A stretch of DNA of 5,048 nucleotides, taken from assembly GCA_047638675.1 (NCBI GenBank), contig JBLIML010000277.1, positions 1 through 5,048 on the forward strand, in the 5' to 3' direction. The DNA comes from WLWS01 sp047638675 (GTDB lineage Bacteria; Pseudomonadota; Gammaproteobacteria; Eutrophobiales; Eutrophobiaceae). Each line of letters opens with the position of its first letter. Positions within the stretch are counted from its first letter, which is position 1. The notes under the pieces were generated by a model. The model saw nothing but the letters and a program-made list of their open reading frames with translations, was not told the DNA's origin and searched no databases. Position numbers and translations under genes: made by a program. Below are positions 1 through 5,048 of the stretch, one piece after another.

Positions 1-849
1 AGCCTGAACAAAGAGGGACTGCGTGTTAGTGGCAAATCGGAATTGCAAACGAGCGTCATTGCGTCAACCAATCCCGCGGATTTAGGCGACATTGATCTTG
101 TTATTATCGCCACCAAGGCTCTGGCAGTGGAAGCCAGTGCAAAAATGATTTCAGGTCATTTTCCCAACGCGCATGTATTTATGATCCAAAATGGTCTTGG
201 TTGTGAAGAAATGCTGAGTAAATATGGTGACTGGCCAATCATCTCCGGTGTGACCTTTATGAGTGGTACTCGTCATTCTGATACACATGTTGAGTATGAA
301 TTGGACACCGCCACATGGCTTGGACCCTGGGCAGAAACCAATGCGCGATTTGAAGACGTGCAACAACTTGAAGCCCTCATTAATAAATCTGGATTGATTG
401 CCGAAGCCTATGAAGATCTGTTACCACATCAGTGGTCCAAGCTTATTTTTAATTCCGCGGTAAACAGTATTTCCGCCGTCACCGATCTTCCTCATATGAA
501 AGCCTTCGCTAAACAGGACGCGCTGGAAGATTTAGGACATCTGGTGTTCGACATGATGAATGAGGCCAAGCAAATAGCACAGGCCAGGGGTGTCACTCTG
601 GCGGATGATCCCTGGGTAATGAACGTAAATGCTGTTAACAAAGGCAGTACCAGTGGAGAGGAGTATGCTCACGTACCGTCTATGCTGGATGATGTGAGAT
701 CGAAGAGACTGACAGAGGTCGACTGGATCACCGGAGCGATAGTGCGAGAGGCAAAGAAGGCCGGCGTTCCCGCCCCCTATCACGAAACAATGTATCGTCT
801 GGTCAAGGCATTCGAATCCAGTTGGTCATTCGAAAACAAAGGTCATTGA
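1..849 (+). CDS. Ketopantoate reductase family dehydrogenase (ApbA/PanE-like), 5' end outside window
   Basis: This is the C-terminal 282 residues of an NAD(P)H-dependent reductase of the 2-dehydropantoate 2-reductase superfamily, a cytoplasmic enzyme family that reduces 2-oxo acids to 2-hydroxy acids. The frame is open to base 1, and alignment with the downstream paralogue suggests about 39 residues are missing, including the Gly-rich nucleotide loop. A TTG at 43 is internal, not the start. Visible family motifs are I-I-A-T-K (Lys at 115-117), Q-N-G-L-G (Asn at 190-192), W-S-K-L-I-F-N with Lys at 439-441 and Asn at 451-453, a second Asn at 463-465, and P-S-M-L-D-D-V followed by L-T-E-V-D with the expected catalytic Glu at 715-717. 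All core catalytic positions are therefore kept, and the protein looks active. It ends 27 bases before the next gene, so the two are probably co-transcribed. The substrate is unknown. True pantothenate synthesis (panE) is possible, but the context does not support it. Confidence 0.88.
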   Translation, partial: SLNKEGLRVSGKSELQTSVIASTNPADLGDIDLVIIATKALAVEASAKMISGHFPNAHVFMIQNGLGCEEMLSKYGDWPIISGVTFMSGTRHSDTHVEYELDTATWLGPWAETNARFEDVQQLEALINKSGLIAEAYEDLLPHQWSKLIFNSAVNSISAVTDLPHMKAFAKQDALEDLGHLVFDMMNEAKQIAQARGVTLADDPWVMNVNAVNKGSTSGEEYAHVPSMLDDVRSKRLTEVDWITGAIVREAKKAGVPAPYHETMYRLVKAFESSWSFENKGH

Positions 850-876
850 GCACCTAAAAAAGAGGCAGTTATTATT

Positions 877-1809
877 ATGAAAGTTTGTATTATTGGATGT
901 GGCGCGATCGGAAGTTTATATGCCGCGCATTTGGGAAAGTTAGATGACATTGAAGTATGGGCCTATGATCTGAACGAGGCTCACGTCGATGCGATAAATA
1001 AAAATGGATTGCGACTGACCGGATTGAGTGATTTTACGGCGAAGGTGAACGCGCGTAGTAAGGTAGAAGATATTCCGGAATGTGAGTTTGGTATCATCGC
1101 GACCAAGACCATGTTCACTCGCTCTGCTATGGAAGCGGTGGCCCCTTTATTTAAAAACGGCGCGGTGTGTTCTGTACAAAATGGAATAGGTAGTGAAGAG
1201 ATCGTGGCTGAATATGTGCCACGCGTTATTCAGGGAACTATTTTTCCGGCTGGACATATGATCGAGGCGGGTGTTGTCAATCACGACGCGGGAGGCAAGA
1301 CATGGATCGGTCCTTTTGCCACGAATCCTGCGAGTATGGAAGAAGTGGAAAAACTGGCAGATGCGATAAATCGAAGCGGAATGGACTGTCTGGCGATGGA
1401 AGATGCCCGTGGTGCCCAATGGACAAAAGTAATTTTTAATGCCGCCTCCAATGCAATAGCGGCCTTAACGCGTTTACCGCACGGGGTAAATTGTGATCAG
1501 GAAGGTGTACGTAAGGTGATGTCAGTATTAATGGCAGAAGGCGTTGCCGTATCCAACGCGCTTGGTATCACACTTGATAGCGATCCGGAAGAATTGACGG
1601 ACTATGGCAGGGAAAAAGCCTATTACCATCCTCCAAGCATGTTACAGGATGTATTAGCTCAACGTCTTACCGAAGTCGATGCGCTCAATGGTGGCATTGC
1701 AAAATACGGTAGAGAATTGGGCATTCCTTGTCCGATGAATGAAGCGTTGACAGCGATTATAAAAGGACTGGAGGCATCCTGGACTCTCGAGATTCCTGCA
1801 AAACATTAA
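877..1809 (+). CDS. Ketopantoate reductase family dehydrogenase, complete, possibly NADH-preferring
   Basis: Complete 310-residue protein of the ketopantoate reductase superfamily, a typical length for the family. The N-terminal Rossmann fold opens at once with I-I-G-C-G-A-I-G (residues 5-12). The Q-N-G-I-G motif has Asn102. The C-terminal helical domain carries W-T-K-V-I-F-N with Lys184 and Asn188, then Asn192, Ser254 in P-S-M-L-Q-D and Glu266 in L-T-E-V-D. These match the catalytic Lys, Asn and Glu set known from E. coli PanE. The end of strand beta-2 has Asp31 (W-A-Y-D-L) where NADPH-using members usually carry Arg, which suggests NADH use (inference). The ATG is supported by AGAGG at 861-865 and by the Rossmann strand beginning at residue 2. 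It is a divergent tandem paralogue of the preceding gene, and both proteins end in a similar A/S-S-W segment. The two may be isoenzymes, sequential enzymes or heterodimer partners. The exact substrate is not recognisable. Confidence 0.9.
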   Translation: MKVCIIGCGAIGSLYAAHLGKLDDIEVWAYDLNEAHVDAINKNGLRLTGLSDFTAKVNARSKVEDIPECEFGIIATKTMFTRSAMEAVAPLFKNGAVCSVQNGIGSEEIVAEYVPRVIQGTIFPAGHMIEAGVVNHDAGGKTWIGPFATNPASMEEVEKLADAINRSGMDCLAMEDARGAQWTKVIFNAASNAIAALTRLPHGVNCDQEGVRKVMSVLMAEGVAVSNALGITLDSDPEELTDYGREKAYYHPPSMLQDVLAQRLTEVDALNGGIAKYGRELGIPCPMNEALTAIIKGLEASWTLEIPAKH

Positions 1810-1917
1810 ATGCACGCGGATTGGCGATCGATACAGGTAAAATCGAATCTACAGGCTCAAATAATTTGGGTCTCACTAGTTTTAGAATCAAATACAAATT
1901 ATAGAAGAGGATAAGTT

Positions 1918-3072
1918 ATGACTGATTACGTAAACCGCTTTCGACCAAGCCAGGCAGAAATTGATCGCCGTTATGCCAATACAAGAGCCGCAATGGAAAA
2001 AGCCGGGCTCGATGCCCTGGTCATCAGTGGCAGTGAGTACAGTGGTTTTGAAGGTGCCGTTCGCTACATGTGCGGCTTTCTCATCCTGCATCGTTATGCC
2101 TATGTGGTGATCACCAATAACGCAGATCCCGTTTGCGTATTCCCACGTGAAGCCACCTGGGTTGGCGATCATTCTGCATCCTTTATTGAACACCGCGAAT
2201 ATCCAGGCCATTGCGGCGAGTGGATGGCGGATTTTCTAAAAGAAAAAGGCGCGAAGAAAGTTGGCGTATACGGTCTTGAGTACATTATCAATGTTCGTGA
2301 TTACAAGGCACTCGCCGCGAAAGACTTCGAGATCATTGATTTTGAAATCCCCTTCGATTATTCCCGTGCACAAAAGAGCGAGGAAGAGCTGGCATCCGTG
2401 CGTTATTCCATGGATATAAACAAGGAAGGCGTACTGGAAGTTATTAAAAACTACCAGGCAGGCAAAACTGAAGCGGAACTTATGGGCCTTGCAGAGAATG
2501 TATTTGCAAAAAAAGGTTGTGCACGTAATACCATGGATATGGTGCAAATGGGATCGAATGGATCGCTGGAACCACAGATGATATTCCCGACTCAACGCCC
2601 ATTAAATGACAGTGACGGCATGATGTATGGCCTGGAAATTTCCGGCGAAGGCGGTCATTGGGTTGAGTTTTCGCGCCCCCTTATGCCAAATGGCATGGAC
2701 GATATTACCAAAGAGATGATGACGGCCTATCAGGAGTTTCATGAACTGGCCAAAGAACATATGGTGGCCGGCAACAACGCCGAAGAAGTCGCTGATGCCT
2801 GCATGAAACCGATTTTTGATCGTGGTTATCGTTCTGGTCACGTATGCGGTCATTCTATCGGCATGACCATGATTGAAATGCCACGAATTGGAGAAGGCTT
2901 TGACTTTGTGCTGCCCGAAAATATGATTTGTTCCATGCACCCACATTTCATGAATCAAGAGCGCACGCATTCATTGTATTTTCAGGAAACTTATCGTGTC
3001 GGTAAAGATGTCGGTGAACCGCTTTCCGGCGTACCCATCAAGGCATACGAGGGAGGCGAAACTTCTTTCTAG
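1918..3072 (+). CDS. M24/creatinase-fold ('pita-bread') protein with degenerate metal site, probable C-N hydrolase
   Basis: A 384-residue, two-domain protein with the architecture of prolidase, aminopeptidase P and creatinase: an N-terminal creatinase-type domain (about residues 10-150, opening with R-x-x-A-M-E-K-A-G-L-D-A-L-V-I) and a C-terminal pita-bread domain (about 160-384). The fold is clear, but the usual five metal ligands (Asp, Asp, His, Glu, Glu) are mostly changed. By motif reading they become Glu240 (G-L-E-I-S), Glu250 (W-V-E-F-S-R-P), His312 (C-G-H-S-I-G, kept), His341 (S-M-H-P-H, where Glu-Pro is usual) and Gln356 (F-Q-E-T). The second conserved His of the usual G-H-G-I-G...H-E-x-P signature is Ile319. 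This suggests a metal-independent or unusually metallated enzyme, as in creatinase, rather than a peptidase. ATG 1918 has a strong AGAAGAGG at 1903-1910, and an in-frame stop at 1912 excludes an upstream start. It lies 108 bases after the paired reductases and probably belongs to the same pathway. No signal peptide is seen, so it should be cytoplasmic. Confidence 0.85.
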   Translation: MTDYVNRFRPSQAEIDRRYANTRAAMEKAGLDALVISGSEYSGFEGAVRYMCGFLILHRYAYVVITNNADPVCVFPREATWVGDHSASFIEHREYPGHCGEWMADFLKEKGAKKVGVYGLEYIINVRDYKALAAKDFEIIDFEIPFDYSRAQKSEEELASVRYSMDINKEGVLEVIKNYQAGKTEAELMGLAENVFAKKGCARNTMDMVQMGSNGSLEPQMIFPTQRPLNDSDGMMYGLEISGEGGHWVEFSRPLMPNGMDDITKEMMTAYQEFHELAKEHMVAGNNAEEVADACMKPIFDRGYRSGHVCGHSIGMTMIEMPRIGEGFDFVLPENMICSMHPHFMNQERTHSLYFQETYRVGKDVGEPLSGVPIKAYEGGETSF

Positions 3073-3282
3073 ACGAATATTGCTCTTCTAACTAAAAAAC
3101 TGATTGATTGTCGGTATGATACTCATTATCTGTCCCTGATCCTGGATTGCATCCGAAAGCAAAGCTATCGGACACTGGTGAAGCAACTGTCCGCAAAACC
3201 ACTTATCGTACCTGACTAATGCTGTAAACTGCTCAAACTGTGTTCTACCTCTTACTGCCAATATTTATGAGGAAGATGTGAC
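3073..3282. other. Intergenic region with nested inverted repeats
   Basis: This 210-base gap separates the metabolic genes from the kinase gene. At 3152-3172 there is a symmetric hairpin: TCCGA pairs with TCGGA, then an A/A mismatch, then AGC pairs with GCT around an AAA loop. Further out, 3110-3121 (GTCGGTATGATA) is complementary to 3203-3216 (TTATCGTACCTGAC), allowing one G-T wobble, a one-base bulge and a small end mismatch. TGTCC at 3131-3135 can also pair with GGACA at 3170-3174 as an alternative fold. No T-run follows the hairpin, so it is not a convincing intrinsic terminator. It may be a kinase leader structure, a transcription end site of another kind, or a decayed palindromic repeat. 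No coding potential or confident promoter was seen. Confidence 0.4.
3269..3275 (+). promoter_or_regulatory. Shine-Dalgarno deciding the TTG start of the kinase gene
   Basis: GAGGAAG lies seven bases before the TTG codon at 3283 and is the only good ribosome binding site in the region. The frame is closed by TGA at 3268-3270 just upstream, so translation must start between 3271 and the kinase glycine loop. The alternative in-frame ATG at 3325 has no purine-rich site before it and would remove the S-K-K-I-H-R-N-S-L-Q-P-D-Y leader that resembles the start of related kinases. Confidence 0.75.
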
Positions 3283-5048
3283 TTGAGTAAGAAAATCCAC
3301 CGCAACTCGCTGCAACCAGACTATATGCTGCACTGGTATCGAATCAAAGACATTCTTGGCCAGGGTGGCTTCGGTATTACTTATCTTGCTGAAGACACCA
3401 ATCTGGAAAGTGAAGTTGCTATAAAGGAATACCTGCCCATTGAACTGGCAGTTCGAACTGGCGATTTTTCTGTTCATGCTGTTTCGGAAGATCATGATAA
3501 GCAGTACAAATGGGGACTGGATAGATTCATTAGCGAAGCCCGCACACTGCATAAATTTAACCATCCCAATATCGTCCGTGTACTGACTGTATTTGAGGAA
3601 AATCATACGGGTTATATGATCATGCCCTATGAGCGAGGGCAGAGCCTGCAACAGAAACTCAGCGGTAAAAAAACGCTTGAGGAATCTGAATTACTCAAAA
3701 TCCTGATACCGATATTAGGTGGCCTGGATATTGTTCATCAAGCGGGATTCATTCATCGTGACATCAAACCGGATAACATCTTCATTCGCGAGGATGGTAG
3801 TCCCGTCTTACTGGATTTTGGCTCCGCCAGGCAGGCCTTAGGGGAAGCTACAAAAACATTAACCAATCTTGTTTCTCCCGGTTATGCCCCCTACGAGCAG
3901 TACTACAGCAAAAGTGATGACCAGGGGATATGGACGGACATTTACGGATTAGGGGCAACACTGTTTCGGGCGGTGACAGGGACGCCGCCAATAGATGCCA
4001 TAGAGCGTAGCAAGAACCTCCTTCAAAATAACCATGATTCATTAGTACTCGTATCTGACATCGCCAAAGACAGGTACTCCGAGCGTTTTCTTAATGCCAT
4101 TGACCATGCGCTCAAATTTAAATCGGAAGATAGACCGCAGTCTATCTCGGAGTGGCGTAATGAATTTGGAGTATCAGAAGTAGAGTCGGCAACGATAAAG
4201 ACCAGCGCGAATGTGGACAGTGATTTCATTTCCCCGGCTTCCAAAACAGTAAAAACATTGCATTATGAGAGCAAGACGCAAAATAAAATCAAGGAAGAAA
4301 AGCGAGCAGTACATACGCAATCAACTGCATCCAATAGCAAATTAGTTCCTGTTCTTATGGGCATTGCAATTACAGCATCAGCCACCCTTGTCGGCACTTA
4401 TTATTTTGGCGGCCAATTATTCCGCAACAATGCAACTAAGCCTGAGTCTACAGTCGTCAAACCGAAAAAGCCTGAACCTGGTGTTGTTAAAGCAATTAAG
4501 CCTAAGCCAGTTGTTGTCAAGCCAAACAAGCCCGTTCCTGTTGTTGTTAAGCCAACTGAGCCTGTTCCTGTTGTTGCAAAATCAAATTTGCCTGAACCTG
4601 TCGTCGACAACCCCACTCCGATTGTGACCTCACCTGAATCTGATATTGCCACCATTTTGCTTGAGGCAAGCGAAGATTTTGATGCGCTTCGCTTGTCTAG
4701 TCCAAAAGGAAATAATGCATTGGAAAAATATCGAAGTGTTCTTGAGATTGCACCTGACAACCATGAAGCATTAACGGGTCTTGAGGCTATTGTCAGCGCC
4801 TATATTTCTTTAGCGAATATAGCAGCCAATGACGGCAATTATGACGAGGCTTTAGAGGAGTTGCAGAAAGCCGACAAAGTACTGCCCGATGACTATGTCG
4901 TGAATTCAGTGAGGATTGAGATTGAAGAAAAAAAGACAAGTAAAATAATACACGAGCCAATATTAACTAGCGTTGATGAACAAGAGATAATTAGAATTGC
5001 TGATACTGCCATAGCTGGGAATAAAGCCAGTTTCATAGAACTTTCAGA
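3283..5048 (+). CDS. Membrane-anchored serine/threonine protein kinase with repeat stalk and TPR-like region, 3' end outside window
   Basis: A Hanks-type Ser/Thr kinase, open for 588 codons through the right edge. Kinase domain (about residues 15-295): glycine loop G-Q-G-G-F-G at 26-31, ATP-anchoring Lys48 in V-A-I-K-E, helix-C Glu85, H-R-D-I-K-P-D-N at 158-165 with catalytic Asp160, D-F-G at 178-180, activation segment rich in Thr (T-K-T-L-T), P-Y-E with Glu205 in place of A-P-E, Asp219 in W-T-D-I-Y-G-L-G, and Arg284. All catalytic residues are present, so it should be active and of the RD type. A Lys/Arg/Ser-rich juxtamembrane stretch follows, then one membrane helix at about 354-376, six 10-residue Pro/Val/Lys repeats at 386-445, and a TPR-like helical region from about 467. 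The basic residues before the helix predict a cytoplasmic kinase and a periplasmic C-terminus. The start is TTG with a good Shine-Dalgarno. It probably senses an envelope signal; its substrates are unknown. It is preceded by a 210-base gap and likely has its own transcript. Confidence 0.93.
   Translation, partial: MSKKIHRNSLQPDYMLHWYRIKDILGQGGFGITYLAEDTNLESEVAIKEYLPIELAVRTGDFSVHAVSEDHDKQYKWGLDRFISEARTLHKFNHPNIVRVLTVFEENHTGYMIMPYERGQSLQQKLSGKKTLEESELLKILIPILGGLDIVHQAGFIHRDIKPDNIFIREDGSPVLLDFGSARQALGEATKTLTNLVSPGYAPYEQYYSKSDDQGIWTDIYGLGATLFRAVTGTPPIDAIERSKNLLQNNHDSLVLVSDIAKDRYSERFLNAIDHALKFKSEDRPQSISEWRNEFGVSEVESATIKTSANVDSDFISPASKTVKTLHYESKTQNKIKEEKRAVHTQSTASNSKLVPVLMGIAITASATLVGTYYFGGQLFRNNATKPESTVVKPKKPEPGVVKAIKPKPVVVKPNKPVPVVVKPTEPVPVVAKSNLPEPVVDNPTPIVTSPESDIATILLEASEDFDALRLSSPKGNNALEKYRSVLEIAPDNHEALTGLEAIVSAYISLANIAANDGNYDEALEELQKADKVLPDDYVVNSVRIEIEEKKTSKIIHEPILTSVDEQEIIRIADTAIAGNKASFIELS
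4342..4410 (+). other. Single transmembrane helix of the kinase
   Basis: Residues about 354-376 of the kinase form an uninterrupted hydrophobic stretch (L-V-P-V-L-M-G-I-A-I-T-A-S-A-T-L-V-G-T-Y-Y-F). It is preceded by a basic segment (K-I-K-E-E-K-R) and followed by polar N-N-A-T-K. By the positive-inside rule the kinase domain lies in the cytoplasm and the rest outside the inner membrane. It is the only such segment in the visible protein. Confidence 0.85.
4438..4617 (+). repeat. Six tandem 30-base repeats encoding a Pro/Val/Lys stalk
   Basis: Six units of exactly 30 bases start at 4438, 4468, 4498, 4528, 4558 and 4588, each encoding ten residues. The consensus is K-P-x-P-x-V-V-K-P-x. The units are K-P-E-S-T-V-V-K-P-K, K-P-E-P-G-V-V-K-A-I, K-P-K-P-V-V-V-K-P-N, K-P-V-P-V-V-V-K-P-T, E-P-V-P-V-V-A-K-S-N and L-P-E-P-V-V-D-N-P-T. 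The middle units are most alike and the outer ones diverge, as expected for an array that grew by internal duplication. A Pro-rich, non-helical spacer directly after the membrane helix resembles the rigid periplasmic stalks seen in TonB-type proteins and some bacterial kinases. Its likely role is to hold the C-terminal region away from the membrane. Confidence 0.9.
4684..4929 (+). other. TPR-like helical region in the kinase C-terminus
   Basis: Residues about 468-549 of the kinase read as paired amphipathic helices with tetratricopeptide spacing. N-N-A-L-E-K-Y-R-S-V-L-E-I-A-P-D-N-H-E-A-L (477 onward) and N-Y-D-E-A-L-E-E-L-Q-K-A-D-K-V-L-P-D-D (519 onward) both show the A...Y/L...L...P-[DN]-[DN] signature. 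Between them lies L-E-A-I-V-S-A-Y-I-S-L-A-N-I-A. The region probably serves protein-protein contact on the periplasmic side. Its full extent is unknown because the gene leaves the window. Confidence 0.6.

Noticed and set aside
43..45. TTG at 43 as start of the first reductase
   Set aside because: The same frame is open back to base 1, and residues before it (S-L-N-K-E-G-L-R-V-S-G) align with residues 39-49 of the paralogue. The true start is outside the window.
877..1809. Naming either reductase panE
   Set aside because: The superfamily contains many enzymes with other substrates. Tandem paralogues, Asp31 and the absence of pantothenate genes nearby do not support that name.
1810..1914. A 34-codon frame whose ATG directly follows the second reductase stop codon
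   Set aside because: It has no ribosome binding site and no recognisable motif, and an open stretch of this length is common by chance. It occupies the gap before the M24 gene.
1918..3072. Assignment of the M24-fold protein as DddP (DMSP lyase), prolidase or methionine aminopeptidase
   Set aside because: The N-terminal region does not resemble DddP as I remember it, and the metal ligands needed by prolidase and aminopeptidases are largely missing.
3152..3172. Hairpin as an intrinsic terminator of the M24 transcript
   Set aside because: The stem is short and interrupted by a mismatch, and CACTGGTG rather than a T-run follows it.
3203..3230. Possible sigma-70 promoter (TTATCG, 16 bases, TAAACT) before the kinase
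   Set aside because: It matches the consensus at only three of six and four of six positions, which is not distinguishable from chance in this AT-rich gap.
3265..3651. Antisense frame of 128 codons
   Set aside because: It lies opposite the kinase ATP-binding lobe, and the sense frame contains the conserved Gly loop, Lys and Glu. No family features are seen in the antisense product.
4364..4627. Forward frame of 87 codons rich in Leu, Ser and Gln
   Set aside because: It is an out-of-frame reading of the same repeat array inside the kinase gene; its low-complexity composition comes from the repeats.
4401..4760. Antisense frame of 119 codons with Gly/Thr-rich repeats
   Set aside because: It is the reverse-strand image of the 30-base repeat array in the kinase gene. 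It has no convincing ribosome binding site, and the sense frame carries an unmistakable kinase.

Overview
The window is a 5 kb piece of bacterial chromosome with four protein genes, all on the + strand. Moderate GC content, compact spacing, purine-rich ribosome binding sites and a membrane-anchored Hanks-type kinase whose N-terminus (a 'Y-L-x-W-Y-R-I-x-x-I-L-G-Q-G-G-F-G-I-T-Y-L-A' style opening) resembles those common in Gammaproteobacteria suggest a proteobacterium, probably an environmental gammaproteobacterium. This placement is inference from protein style, not from a marker gene.

Bases 1-3072 look like part of one metabolic gene group. It starts with the 3' part of a ketopantoate-reductase-like dehydrogenase (1-849, cut by the left edge). 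A second, complete and divergent paralogue follows 27 bases later (877-1809). After a 108-base gap comes a two-domain M24/creatinase-fold ('pita-bread') protein (1918-3072). No pantothenate genes are visible, and the M24 protein has lost most of the family's metal ligands. The set therefore looks more like an uncharacterised catabolic pathway (a C-N hydrolase acting with one or two 2-oxo/2-hydroxy acid or opine-type dehydrogenases) than vitamin B5 synthesis. The substrate cannot be read from the sequence.

Bases 3073-3282 are a 210-base intergenic stretch without a gene. It contains a compact hairpin nested inside a longer imperfect inverted repeat, but no classical terminator with a T-run.

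Bases 3283-5048 carry a large serine/threonine protein kinase gene that is open through the right edge. It starts at a TTG codon with a good Shine-Dalgarno. The domain order is: complete kinase domain, charged juxtamembrane segment, one membrane helix, six tandem 10-residue Pro/Val/Lys repeats, and a TPR-like helical region that is probably periplasmic. This is a separate unit, probably signal transduction at the cell envelope, and nothing in the sequence ties it functionally to the metabolic genes.

The points most worth following are the metal-ligand-deficient M24 enzyme beside paired reductases, and the kinase with its repeat-built periplasmic stalk.
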